Shown here in pieces: positions 47,503 to 55,846 of a DNA stretch of 64,000 bases. The position numbers and the translations under genes are program-made. The notes under the pieces were generated by a model, which saw nothing but the letters and a program-made list of their open reading frames with translations, did no database searches and was not told the origin of the DNA. This stretch comes from F0422 sp003992255. Its GTDB lineage: Bacteria > Bacillota > Negativicutes > Veillonellales > Veillonellaceae. The stretch lies in assembly GCF_003992255.1 (NCBI RefSeq), contig NZ_RQVA01000010.1, positions 17,808-81,807 of the forward strand, read 5' to 3'. Within the stretch, counting starts at the first letter, position 1; every line of letters begins with the position of its first letter.

Positions 47503-47555
47503 AAAAAGCCCCTATCCTTCCGGGTCGAAAGACTCGGAAGCGGTAGGGGCTTTTG
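47503..47555 (+). terminator. Terminator of the adhesin gene
   Basis: AAAAGCCCCTA and CTTCCG pair with CGGAAG and TAGGGGCTTTT. It lies 30 bases after the stop. Confidence 0.9.
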
Positions 47556-47557
47556 TG

Positions 47558-47586
47558 TTGACATCTAGTGTTTATGGTGCTATAGT
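47558..47586 (+). promoter_or_regulatory. Promoter of a short RNA
   Basis: TTGACA (47558-47563), 17 bases, TATAGT (47581-47586), beginning right after the adhesin terminator. Confidence 0.8.
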
Positions 47587-47592
47587 TGTGTT

Positions 47593-47657
47593 AGTAGATT
47601 GGCTGCAACGCTTAGGGCGTTGGTCACTAAGACACTGCTTTGGCAGTGTCCTTTTTA
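47593..47657 (+). ncRNA. Candidate small RNA, about 65 bases
   Basis: It runs from the predicted start after TATAGT to a strong terminator. Two stems are seen: CAACGC-TTAGG-GCGTTG (47606-47622) and GACACTGC-TTTG-GCAGTGTC (47631-47650), the latter followed by CTTTTTATTATAT. No open frame with a ribosome site exists in it. It converges on the AbiF-type gene. Confidence 0.65.
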
Positions 47658-47704
47658 TTATATTCTCTGTATAAAACAGACTTAATAGGACCTCTTATTA
47701 AAGG

Positions 47705-47768
47705 ACAAAAAAACCGGGGCAATACAGAGTATCGCCCCGGTAAAAACTTTACAGTTTATTGTCTTGTA
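47705..47768 (-). ncRNA. Candidate small RNA at the 3' end of the AbiF-type gene
   Basis: Reading leftward from a promoter that overlaps the abiF stop codon, about 60 bases end in a GC-rich hairpin: ACCGGGGC, a mismatch, GTAT pairing, GCCCCGGT (47713-47741), then seven T. The hairpin also serves as the terminator of the abiF mRNA; whether a separate RNA starts here rests on the promoter call. Confidence 0.5.
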
Positions 47769-47774
47769 TTAATT

Positions 47775-47803
47775 ATACTACACAATTTTATACCAATTGT
47801 CAA
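47775..47803 (-). promoter_or_regulatory. Promoter-like sequence overlapping the AbiF stop codon
   Basis: On the minus strand TTGACA (47803-47798), 17 bases, TAGTAT (47780-47775); a TATAAT lies three bases further on. The first bases of the -10 box are the TAG stop of the gene. Confidence 0.55.
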
Positions 47804-48695
47804 TTATATCACTAAAAAATTGAAATGTAGACTGTAAAGATAAATTTTGATTATATGTATGTTCTCTAAAAAATCTATTTTTAATGTATTGAAGCTGTAC
47901 AGATATTTCTCTATCAACTCCTTTACTGTTGATTATACGTTTATGAAAAAATAAAACACTTGCAATTTGACTCAACCTTATTTTAGATAATTTACTCTTT
48001 CTTTTGCTCTCTTTTATACCTATCTTTCCTAGTGCTGCTGATAATATATTGCTCACTTTAGTAGAACGGTTACTATGAGTAATATCATTTAGAATACAAT
48101 TATCATGAGCACATGCATTTCTAACAGCTTTAATATCAAATAATTGGTTTGCATATTTACCAAACCGTCTGTCATTAAAATATCCTGCCGTATATTTAAT
48201 TAGTTGTATTAGTTCACTGAAAGTAATAAATTCAACAAACACCCATATCGGCATCTTATTGGGATTACCATATTTACCATATAAATCTTCATCATAAATA
48301 TTTCTTCGTTTTGATTCAATGGACTTTTGAATATCTGGATTTATGCCTAAAAAGTTTTTAATTAAATAATATGCATCTCCGGCTTTTCGTAATCCTATAT
48401 AGTTAACTAAATTAATTTTAGTATAATACTCTATATTTAACGTCATATCCAATAGTATTCGACGGAATTCATAATCAATAATTGATAAATCAACTAAATG
48501 ACTAAAGTCCAAATTAATATACTTTCCCTCATTATTTTTAACAAAGTTTTTTCTATAGGCGCGTAATCGAAAAAACGTATTATGTGTGGAAAGATACTTC
48601 TTAGCCATCTCCTCAGAATAGTCAATAAAAGTAATCCCTTTGTCTTTACAATGAGCAATTTGTTCATCTACTGTTAACCATCTTCCTCCAGACAT
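47778..48695 (-). CDS. AbiD/AbiF family (Abi_2) HEPN protein, abortive-infection type
   Basis: 305 residues. The N-terminus LTVDEQIAHCKDKGITF and the FFRLRAYRKNF stretch match the Abi_2 family (lactococcal AbiD and AbiF). The HEPN RNase signature R-N-x4-H is present as RNACAHDNCILN near residue 195. Members block phage growth, probably by cutting RNA and stopping the cell. AGAGGAG precedes the ATG. The gene is AT-rich (many AAA, TTA and ATA codons) compared with its neighbours, which suggests transfer. Recent work places AbiF-type proteins with non-coding RNAs as RNA-controlled toxins related to the ancestry of Cas13. Two short candidate RNAs lie by its 3' end. Confidence 0.85.
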   Translation of the reverse strand: MSGGRWLTVDEQIAHCKDKGITFIDYSEEMAKKYLSTHNTFFRLRAYRKNFVKNNEGKYINLDFSHLVDLSIIDYEFRRILLDMTLNIEYYTKINLVNYIGLRKAGDAYYLIKNFLGINPDIQKSIESKRRNIYDEDLYGKYGNPNKMPIWVFVEFITFSELIQLIKYTAGYFNDRRFGKYANQLFDIKAVRNACAHDNCILNDITHSNRSTKVSNILSAALGKIGIKESKRKSKLSKIRLSQIASVLFFHKRIINSKGVDREISVQLQYIKNRFFREHTYNQNLSLQSTFQFFSDIIDNWYKIV

Positions 48696-48870
48696 GATCT
48701 CTCCTCTTTAGCATAGTAACCCATCTTTCCCTGTTAATGTATTCTATCGGCTTTTTTTCTAATATCATTTGTATAAAAACATTATACAATATTTCTGTTA
48801 ATAATATGAAGACATGATATAAATTTACTTACTTGATCCCATTGATTAATTAGTGGATGAAAATTTTGTA

Positions 48871-49581
48871 TTAAAATGAAAAATCTTGGATGGTTTCGAT
48901 ATCTACTAGCTCAACTTCTTTGCCGTGGAATTGAATGATCCGTTCGTCTTGCAAACGACCTAGTTCACGGCTGAGGGCGGTGCGGCTCACGTTGAGGACA
49001 TCCGCCATTTCTTGCCGATTGTGTGGCAAGGTGAGGATATTCTTTTTTTGCACTCGCTGAATATCCATGAAATAGGCGAAAATTTTCTCGCGCATCCCTT
49101 TGAGGGACAGATAATGCACTTTGCGAGTTAGTTGCATCGCCTTTTCAGACAGGTCATGCATGAGGTTTGTGAGCAATTGGATTTGACAGGATTGGCAGTC
49201 CGGGAATGCTTTGGTGAAAGTCTCGATAGGTAAGAACAAAACGATCGCATCTTTCGTGGCTTCGATCGTAGCTGGCCATAGGGGATGATTACTAAAGAGC
49301 AAAGCTTCTCCGAACATAGAGGACGGCTGTAGTTCCGTTACGATAGTTCGTTGCCCCAACATGTTTTCTCGCGTTAACAAGGCACGCCCTTCTAGCAAGA
49401 TACCGATGCCTTCCATCGGATCCCCAGCAATGGCAATGAAAGAATTTTTTTTGAAACTTTGTACTTTCACATTTGCTTGAGACAAGAAAAGTGATAAATT
49501 TTCTGGCGCAATATGAGCACATAGGGGAGATTGTTGAATCGTATTTATGTATGTTTCTAACGTTGGATGTAATGTCGACAT
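48871..49581 (-). CDS. Crp/Fnr family transcription regulator, possibly of hcp
   Basis: 236 residues. The N-terminal cyclic-nucleotide-type beta domain (about 25-140; GILLEGRALLTREN, SSMFGEALLF) is followed by a long dimer helix and a C-terminal winged helix with LPHNRQEMADVLNVSRTALSRELGRLQ, the recognition helix. There is no N-terminal FNR cysteine cluster; Cys-21 and the C-x2-C pair near 130 are the cysteines seen, so oxygen sensing by a standard cluster is not supported. GGAGG precedes the ATG. hcp lies 1 kb away on the other strand, and Crp/Fnr regulators (HcpR, NnrR) often control hcp under nitrosative stress; the link here is by position. Confidence 0.85.
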   Translation of the reverse strand: MSTLHPTLETYINTIQQSPLCAHIAPENLSLFLSQANVKVQSFKKNSFIAIAGDPMEGIGILLEGRALLTRENMLGQRTIVTELQPSSMFGEALLFSNHPLWPATIEATKDAIVLFLPIETFTKAFPDCQSCQIQLLTNLMHDLSEKAMQLTRKVHYLSLKGMREKIFAYFMDIQRVQKKNILTLPHNRQEMADVLNVSRTALSRELGRLQDERIIQFHGKEVELVDIETIQDFSF

Positions 49582-49591
49582 GGGACCTCCA

Positions 49592-50132
49592 TTAAATTAG
49601 AGAGTGTGCTTTACCGATTTCAGTAATTTGTTCTATAGTGAGTTTAGTATATTTGGCGATCATATCTAAGGATAGTTTATCTTCTAACATGCCAAGAACT
49701 ACTTCGGCTTTGCCTTCAGCATTACCTTCTTTTCGTTGGCGTCTTAATTCCATTTCAAGTGTCATATATTCTAACCTCCATTCTTTAGAGTGTTTTACTT
49801 TATCTACGACAGAATCCATTTCCAATACTAACTCATCAGCAGGTGATTTACCATATACATAATCTAAAAAATATTGTAATGGTTTTGAAATATCGTCTTC
49901 TGTACCTTTAGTGCTCAAGAATAGTTTTGTGGTTCCATCGATTAATTCTATTTTGTAATTTTCTAAACAAACATTTCTGAAAGTATATTTCTTCTTCGAG
50001 ATAAGTGATATCTTTAATCTGGATATCTAACAGCCGTTCTATTGTTGCTTTACAAATACGCTTATTTCGCATTACCTTCTGAAACATAAAGTTATCCTGA
50101 ATGGTTAGCTCTTCAAAGGGTTTAATATGCAT
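49592..50132 (-). pseudogene. Decayed Rpn/PD-(D/E)XK nuclease-type gene, core deleted
   Basis: The start (MHIKPFEELTIQDNFMFQKVMRN, residues 1-23) is that of the Rpn-like family with its transposase-like nuclease domain. It reads to ITYLEEEI and then continues out of frame. A different frame resumes in the family's late part: YTFRNVCLENYKIELIDG, TKLFLSTKG, and the usual tail ...EGKAEVVLGMLEDKLSLDMIAKYTKL. So the catalytic middle (roughly 140 residues) is gone, and a frameshift lies at the junction. Both ends are well preserved, which suggests a fairly recent deletion. A second, shorter remnant follows upstream. Confidence 0.75.
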
Positions 50133-50204
50133 AGAATCACCTCCGGCTCTTATTCAAATTATACCATATATTTTAGATATATAACATTATTCTTTCTTAC
50201 GTCA

Positions 50205-50417
50205 CTATATCAATCTATGGGTTCGACCAATTTCTATAATCTGCTCTACAGTTAGTTTCGTATACTTCGAAATCAATTCTAAAGACCAGTTATTCTCTAA
50301 CATGCCAAGAACTATTTCAGCTATAGCTTCAGCTCTACCAGCAGCGAGTCCTTCTTTTCTGTATCGTATTTTTTCAACTTCAAATCTCATATACTTTTCT
50401 CTTCATTTCTCAGAATG
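50205..50417 (-). pseudogene. Second Rpn-type remnant (C-terminal end only)
   Basis: The last 60 residues (EGLAAGRAEAIAEIVLGML...TVEQIIEIGRTHRLI) copy the tail of the neighbouring pseudogene at about two-thirds identity. In the same frame upstream, HSEK-stop-REKYM matches the family's HSKEWRLEYM, with the Trp codon turned into TGA at 50405-50403. The rest of the gene is not found. Confidence 0.65.
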
Positions 50418-50500
50418 TTTTTAAAGTGTAGCCAAGGATACGTTTTTTCTGCTTTCAGTATACTATACTACATGTATAGATAACAAGACACTGCTAGATT

Positions 50501-50528
50501 GCCCTTGAGAGGGCTTTCACTATGAAAG
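50501..50528 (+). promoter_or_regulatory. Palindromes in the hcp promoter region
   Basis: GCCCT-TGAG-AGGGC (50501-50514) is followed at once by CTTTCA-CTA-TGAAAG (50514-50528), and both sit inside CTAGA...TCTAG arms. The second has the two-fold symmetry and size of a Crp/Fnr-type site. A possible -10 (TATACA) lies near 50576. Confidence 0.4.
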
Positions 50529-50613
50529 TGATTGTCTAGTGAGATATCTAAAGCAATACAAAAAGTATGTTGTAGTATACATGTTAAGGGCAAAGTTCCC
50601 AAGGAGGTTTATC

Positions 50614-52179
50614 ATGAGTATGTTCTGTTTCCAATGTGAACAAACAGCGCAACCAAATGGTTGTACAGTACAAGGTGTATGTGGTAAAACAGCACCGGTT
50701 GCAAATTTACAAGACGAATTAACAGCAGCGTTGATCGGGTTAGCTCGTGCAATGCAAGCTACAGAAGTAACGTTAGAAAACGTACAATTGTTAAAACGTG
50801 GTTTATTCATGTGCGTAACAAACGTAAACTTCTCTGAAGATCGTGTACAAGAGTTCATTGATGTAATCAACAATGCGCATAACAAATTAGATGCGAACAT
50901 CCCTAACTTTGATTGGGAAGAATTGTGGAAAGGTCATGAAGATATCGTTTCCTTACGTTCCACATTGTTATTAGGTATGCGTGGTATGGCTGCGTACGCA
51001 TGGCATGCAGCAGTATTGGGCTACAATGATCCAGAAGTTGATGCTTGGTTTGTAAAAGGCCTTGTTGAAATGGCAAAAGACCACAGCGCAGAAGAATGGT
51101 TAGGCCTATTGATGGAATTCGGTGGCATCAACCTTGCTTGCATGGCGTTGTTAGACAAAGCAAACACAACGACATACGGTACTCCAGTTCCTACAACTGT
51201 ACCTTTGACAGTAGAACCAGGTCCTTTCATCGTCGTAACAGGCCATGACTTACACGACCTTAAAATGTTATTGGAACAAACTGATGGCAAAGGCGTTAAC
51301 ATCTATACACATGGTGAAATGCTTCCATGTCATGCGTATCCTGAGTTGAAAAAACATCCTCAATTGAAAGGTAACTTCGGTACTGCATGGCAAAACCAAC
51401 AAAAAGAATTTGATGGCGTTCCAGGTGCATTCTTGTTCACAACAAACTGCATTATGCCACCAAAACAAACATATATCAAAAACATCTTCACAACTGACAT
51501 GGTTGGTTTCGATGGCTGCGGTCATGTGGAACACAACGAAGATGGCACAAAAGATTTCTCTGCAGTCATCGAACGCGCTATTGAATTAGGCGGTTACAAA
51601 GAGCCACAACAATTCACTGGTATCAACGGCGGTACAGAAGTAACAACTGGTTTCGGTCATGGTACAGTACTTGGCGTTGCTGACAAAGTAATTGATGCGG
51701 TGAAAGCTGGCGCGATTAAACATTTCTTCTTGGTAGGCGGTTGCGACGGTGCTAAAGTAGGCCGTAACTACTACACTGACTTCGTAAAACAAACTCCAGA
51801 AGATACAATGGTATTGACTCTTGCATGTGGTAAATATCGTTTCAACGACCTTAACATCGGTGAAATCGGTGGCTTGCCTCGTATCCTAGATATGGGTCAA
51901 TGTAACGATGCGTACTCTGCGATCCAAGTAGCGGTAGCATTAGCAGGCGCTTTTGAATGTGACGTGAACGAATTACCATTGACATTAGTATTGTCTTGGT
52001 ATGAACAAAAAGCGGTATGTATCTTATTAACATTATTGTCCTTAGGTATCCGCAACATCTACATCGGACCATCCTTGCCAAAATTCTTGTCCAACACAGT
52101 ACTTGGCATCTTAGTTGAAAAATTCAACTTACATCCGATTACAACACCAGAAGAAGATTTGAAAGCGATCTTGGGATAA
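50614..52179 (+). CDS. hcp: Hydroxylamine reductase (hybrid cluster protein)
   Basis: 521 residues. Hcp contains a cubane and a hybrid Fe-S-O cluster; it reduces hydroxylamine and, in recent work, nitric oxide, and protects anaerobes from nitrosative stress. The N-terminal motif is C-x2-C-x8-C-x5-C (CFQCEQTAQPNGCTVQGVC), the class seen in strict anaerobes. Hybrid-cluster ligands are visible in GHDLHDL, GEMLPCHAYPEL, TTNCIMPP, GCDGAK, LACGKYRFN and WYEQKA. AAGGAGG lies six bases before ATG 50614. It is a lone gene with its own terminator; no hcr reductase gene is adjacent. Confidence 0.95.
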   Translation: MSMFCFQCEQTAQPNGCTVQGVCGKTAPVANLQDELTAALIGLARAMQATEVTLENVQLLKRGLFMCVTNVNFSEDRVQEFIDVINNAHNKLDANIPNFDWEELWKGHEDIVSLRSTLLLGMRGMAAYAWHAAVLGYNDPEVDAWFVKGLVEMAKDHSAEEWLGLLMEFGGINLACMALLDKANTTTYGTPVPTTVPLTVEPGPFIVVTGHDLHDLKMLLEQTDGKGVNIYTHGEMLPCHAYPELKKHPQLKGNFGTAWQNQQKEFDGVPGAFLFTTNCIMPPKQTYIKNIFTTDMVGFDGCGHVEHNEDGTKDFSAVIERAIELGGYKEPQQFTGINGGTEVTTGFGHGTVLGVADKVIDAVKAGAIKHFFLVGGCDGAKVGRNYYTDFVKQTPEDTMVLTLACGKYRFNDLNIGEIGGLPRILDMGQCNDAYSAIQVAVALAGAFECDVNELPLTLVLSWYEQKAVCILLTLLSLGIRNIYIGPSLPKFLSNTVLGILVEKFNLHPITTPEEDLKAILG

Positions 52180-52228
52180 ACCTCTCTTTCCCTCAATATC
52201 CTACGACCTTTCAATCTATCAATATAAG

Positions 52229-52261
52229 AACGCTCCTTGCATTGCATGGGGCGTTTCTTGT
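52229..52261 (+). terminator. Terminator of hcp
   Basis: AACGCTCC pairs with GGGGCGTT, then TCTTGTTT. Confidence 0.7.
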
Positions 52262-52306
52262 TTCGCTATGTAGCCTTGTGGCGGTGTTAACTAAATAAGA
52301 TAAAAG

Positions 52307-52376
52307 AAAGACCGCAACATACTCCTTCTCAAACTGATCCTACGGTAGGTTTGTTCAGGAGCATGTTGCGGTCTTT
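52307..52376 (+). repeat. Long hairpin repeat, family A copy 2
   Basis: AAAGACCGCAACAT pairs perfectly with ATGTTGCGGTCTTT around the core CTGATCCTACGGTAGG. Outer arms AGCCTTGTGGCG (52272) and CGCCACAAGGCT (52406) enclose it. A further stem GGAACGCCA/TGGCGTTCC follows (52403-52438). The stem is the same as in copy 4 at 61.2 kb. Confidence 0.85.
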
Positions 52377-52449
52377 TGCGTTTGTGTGATTTAGGTAGGA
52401 AGGAACGCCACAAGGCTGCTACTCGTAATGGCGTTCCTCAGGGGATTGG

Positions 52450-52516
52450 AAGAGCACGACATATTCCTACGCAAACTGATCCTACGGTAGGTTTGCTCTG
52501 GACATGTCGTGCTCTT
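52450..52516 (+). repeat. Long hairpin repeat, family A copy 3
   Basis: AAGAGCACGACAT pairs with ATGTCGTGCTCTT around the same core. The stem sequence differs from copy 2 on both sides, so pairing is kept while sequence changes. The downstream tail (AAGGAATGGCACAGGGTTGC, 52541) resembles the tail after copy 2. Confidence 0.85.
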
Positions 52517-52690
52517 CTTGTGTTTTTGCAATTTGGTCAGTAAGGAATGGCACAGGGTTGCTACGCCTAACTGCGTTCCTTTGGGGGATAGTGCTTGCGA
52601 CGTTGTCAGTTGCAAACTTGCGCTTTGCTTAGTTTGCTGTTTGGAATGGTAATTAGTTTATATAAATTGTACGAATAGATTATGCTGTAA

Positions 52691-52755
52691 TAAAATTATA
52701 AGAGTCATCGAAGTGTTGTTAGGCTCATTTTCTGTTACTACTCTTTTTACGAGAA
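52691..52755 (+). other. Orphan copy of the small-peptide locus RNA start
   Basis: TAAAAT, then AGAGTCATCGAAGTGTTGTT and AGGCTCATTTTC, matches the mirrored 5' ends at 5.58 and 5.84 kb. A T-rich stretch follows (TACTCTTTTTACG). No peptide frame is present. The rest of 52517-52831 holds only the repeat tail and the sdaAB ribosome site. Confidence 0.4.
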
Positions 52756-52831
52756 GGGCTAATGTATGGTATGATATAAGATACAGATAATACATAAGAT
52801 ATTACTACATAGATAATAGGAGGTACCTACG

Positions 52832-53497
52832 TTGAGTAGTATTTTTGATATCATTGGACCGGTTATGATCGGTCCTTCTAGTTCACATACAGCAGGGGCG
52901 GCGCGTCTGGGAAAGATGGCTTTGTCTATTTTTCGTGAGCGCCCTGACAGTGTGACTATGACATTATATGGTTCTTTTGCGAAAACGTATCAAGGACATG
53001 GCACGAACCGTGCCTTAGTGGCTGGACTACTAGGTATGGATGCAGATGATGCTCGTATTCGTGAGTCGTTGGAGATTGCGGCGCAAGAGAACTTTCAATA
53101 TACTTTTATCGAATCGGAAGTGGATGCAGGCCATCCCAATACGGTACGGTTCAACATGTACGGCAAGGATGGCAAGCATATGTCCGTCACCGGTTCTTCT
53201 CTTGGCGGTGGTCGAGTGGCGGTCACCAACATTGATGGTATCGATGTAGACATTACTGGAGAAGAGCATCAAATCATTGCGTTCCATACGGATCAACCTG
53301 GTGTGATTGCTGGGGTGACACATATTTTAGGACTTGAAAGCGTCAATATTTCTAGTATGCGCGTATTCCGCAAACGTAAAGGGTCAGAAGCAGTGATGCT
53401 AATTTCTACGGATTCCGATGTAGATGAGAGGGCATTACAACAAATCAAGGAAGTGCCGGGCATTTCCTCTGTTATGTATTTCGAGCCATTGGAATAG
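52832..53497 (+). CDS. sdaAB: L-serine dehydratase, beta subunit
   Basis: 221 residues. With the alpha subunit it converts L-serine to pyruvate and ammonia using a 4Fe-4S cluster. The N-terminus SIFDIIGPVMIGPSSSHTAGAARLG is the family signature; the C-terminal 70 residues form an ACT domain (IIAFHTDQPGVIAGVTHILG). The start is TTG, placed eight bases after AGGAGG; no ATG is available there. It is eight bases from sdaAA. Veillonella lives on lactate and organic acids, and serine is one of the amino acids it can use. Confidence 0.93.
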   Translation: MSSIFDIIGPVMIGPSSSHTAGAARLGKMALSIFRERPDSVTMTLYGSFAKTYQGHGTNRALVAGLLGMDADDARIRESLEIAAQENFQYTFIESEVDAGHPNTVRFNMYGKDGKHMSVTGSSLGGGRVAVTNIDGIDVDITGEEHQIIAFHTDQPGVIAGVTHILGLESVNISSMRVFRKRKGSEAVMLISTDSDVDERALQQIKEVPGISSVMYFEPLE

Positions 53498-53505
53498 AGG
53501 AGATT

Positions 53506-54381
53506 ATGAGTTATTTATACGATACAATTGAAGATATTGCGCGCCTCGCAGATCGTGAAGGGATATCCTTTTCCGAAGTGGTGTTGCGCGCAGAAATGGA
53601 AGGCACTGGCTCTACACGAGATGAAGTGGTGAAAGAAATTCTCTATCGCGTTCAAATTTTTAAAGAATCTGTTCGAGATGGTTTACAAGATGAACGAAAA
53701 AGTAAGAGCGGCATGTCTGGTGGTCAAGCAAAGCAATTGCACGAACGGAAGCCTATCTTCTTGAGCGATCTTACGTACCGTGCTTTGCGGTATGCTATTT
53801 CTGTGAACGAAGCCAATGCAAAGATGTTCCGCATCGTAGCGTGCCCTACGGCGGGGGCCTGCGGTATTTTACCAGGGGTAATGCAAGCAGTGGGTGAAGT
53901 ATACAACTGTGATGATGAAGCTTACATTAACGGCTTTTTAGCGGCCGCTGGGGTTGGCAATGTAGTGACGAATCAAGCTTGTGTAGCAGGTGCTGTAGGC
54001 GGTTGCCAAGCCGAAGTCGGTACAGCAGCAGCGATGGCAGCGGCTTGTGCTGTGGCTATGATGGGTGGCACTACCGAAGAAATCATTACAGCTATGACGT
54101 TATGTATGAAAAATGTATTGGGATTGGTCTGTGATCCTGTAGCGGGGCTAGTAGAAGTACCTTGCGTGAAGCGAAATGGTATTTATGCAGTTCATGCTTT
54201 GTCATCTGCAGAAATGGCTATGGCAGGCCTGCGCAGTCGTATTCCAGCAGACGAAGTCATCAGTGCTATGGATTCCATTGGGCGAGCTTTACCAGAAGCA
54301 TTGCGAGAAACTAGTGAAGGTGGCCTTGCGAGAACAAAAACAGGGATGGAGATTACGAATCGATTAGCAAATCGAAAATAA
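53506..54381 (+). CDS. sdaAA: L-serine dehydratase, alpha subunit
   Basis: 291 residues. The catalytic subunit with the cluster-binding cysteines: CPTAGACGILPG near residue 112, then GCQAEVGTAAAMAAA and CMKNVLGLVCDPVAGLVEVPC near residues 203-223. GGAG lies just before ATG 53506. It follows sdaAB by eight bases and precedes cca by ten; the two sda genes are certainly one operon, and read-through into cca is likely because no terminator separates them. Confidence 0.94.
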   Translation: MSYLYDTIEDIARLADREGISFSEVVLRAEMEGTGSTRDEVVKEILYRVQIFKESVRDGLQDERKSKSGMSGGQAKQLHERKPIFLSDLTYRALRYAISVNEANAKMFRIVACPTAGACGILPGVMQAVGEVYNCDDEAYINGFLAAAGVGNVVTNQACVAGAVGGCQAEVGTAAAMAAACAVAMMGGTTEEIITAMTLCMKNVLGLVCDPVAGLVEVPCVKRNGIYAVHALSSAEMAMAGLRSRIPADEVISAMDSIGRALPEALRETSEGGLARTKTGMEITNRLANRK

Positions 54382-54391
54382 GGTGGTATAT

Positions 54392-55846
54392 ATGGAGTGT
54401 AAGGCGTATAGGGAGACTGAAGTCTATCAAGGGGCTATATTGGTGCTGCGTACATTGCAGCAAGCAGGGCACGAAGCTTATATAGTAGGTGGCGCTGTAC
54501 GAGATATTCAGATGGGCCGTATTCCTCATGATTATGATATTGTGACCTCTGCCTTGCCAGAGCATACCATTCATAGTTTGCGAGAGTCTGGATTTACCAC
54601 TACGAATGTGGTGGGGCTTTCCTTTGGTGTTGTAGTGGTACGCTGGAAAGACTATGAGTATGAGGTGGCTTCCTATCGCAATGAACAGTATGGTGAAGAT
54701 AGCCATCGGCCCGTATCTGTTGACTTTCCATCTACTTTTTTAGCGGATGTACAGCGACGAGACTTTACCATCAATGGACTTGCTATGATGGTGGATGGTG
54801 ACATTCGAGATGAAGTACAAGGGTTACAAGATATTCAGAAGGGCATATTGCGGACGATTGGAGACAGTAAGAAACGATTCCAAGAGGATGCTCTTCGCAT
54901 GTTTCGACTCTGTCGCTTTGTAGGGCAATTAGGGTTTACGATAGATTCAGACACGTGGGCTGGGGTGGCACCGAATTTGTATCGGGTGCAGGGATTGTCT
55001 TTGGAACGAGTACGTACAGAGATAGAAAAAATGCTGCTTAGTGACCATGTGGCATTAGCCCTAGATGCATTGGTAAGAAGCCATTTGCATGAGCAATGTT
55101 GCCAACAGACCACAGGTGGGACATCACGACGCATTCCTATATTGCCAGAGCTTACGCACCTAGTAGATTTGCCACAGGCACCAGAATATCATGTGCATGA
55201 TGGTTGGAATCATACGTTAGCTGTGGTCCAGCAAGTACCACCGAACTTAGTGTTACGGTGGGCTGCCTTGCTCCATGATGTGGGGAAAGGTATGGACGGT
55301 GTTCGAGGCTTTCACAAGGGGCGCATCACGGATTATAACCACGATCGAGTGGGGGCCATTATGGCGCGCCAAATTCTTGAACGGTTCGGGTATGGCAAAG
55401 ATTTTGTGAACTTGGTGGTGTGGCTAGTGGAACGGCATATGCGCTTTCATTTTTATGTGGCGAATGCTAGTGCAGATCTACGAAAATGGATTCATAAGGA
55501 AACTGGTGAAAGTCAATTCCGAGAAACGGCCGACTTGGTGCTGGCCATGGAATATTTAGCAGCCCTGGGGGTCGCAGATGTAGCCGGTAGTGGAACTAAA
55601 GATATAGGTCCCTCACAAGTCTATGGAGAGCGCATGGTACGGATAGCTAAATCTATGCCTGTCCATACGAAAGATTTACAATACCATCGTACCCTTCCTA
55701 AGACGGTAGCACCCTATACAAAGGAAGTGATGACCACCTTATTGGAGCGTGTACAAAGAGGAGATCTTGACAATACGCCAGAAGCGTTACAAGAAGCAGG
55801 TATTGCCAAGTATCATCGATTGATGAAAAAGGAGCATAAAGAATGA
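54392..55846 (+). CDS. cca: CCA-adding enzyme / tRNA nucleotidyltransferase with HD domain
   Basis: 484 residues. It builds or repairs the CCA end of tRNAs. The class II nucleotidyltransferase head shows YIVGGAVRDIQMGR and DYDIVTSA (metal-binding D-x-D), followed by RRDFTINGLAM and the ATP/CTP-binding RFQEDALRMFRLCRF. An HD domain follows from about residue 255 (WNHTLAVV, LLHDVGKG). AAGGTGG lies five bases before ATG 54392, so the GTG at 54383 is unlikely. All tRNAs in this window already encode CCA, so repair is the more likely duty. The stop overlaps the next ATG by four bases. Confidence 0.92.
   Translation: MECKAYRETEVYQGAILVLRTLQQAGHEAYIVGGAVRDIQMGRIPHDYDIVTSALPEHTIHSLRESGFTTTNVVGLSFGVVVVRWKDYEYEVASYRNEQYGEDSHRPVSVDFPSTFLADVQRRDFTINGLAMMVDGDIRDEVQGLQDIQKGILRTIGDSKKRFQEDALRMFRLCRFVGQLGFTIDSDTWAGVAPNLYRVQGLSLERVRTEIEKMLLSDHVALALDALVRSHLHEQCCQQTTGGTSRRIPILPELTHLVDLPQAPEYHVHDGWNHTLAVVQQVPPNLVLRWAALLHDVGKGMDGVRGFHKGRITDYNHDRVGAIMARQILERFGYGKDFVNLVVWLVERHMRFHFYVANASADLRKWIHKETGESQFRETADLVLAMEYLAALGVADVAGSGTKDIGPSQVYGERMVRIAKSMPVHTKDLQYHRTLPKTVAPYTKEVMTTLLERVQRGDLDNTPEALQEAGIAKYHRLMKKEHKE

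Noticed and set aside
49592..50417. The Rpn-type fragments as small intact genes
   Set aside because: Each open frame matches only the start or the end of the family. The catalytic core is missing, and a frameshift and a stop codon explain the breaks.
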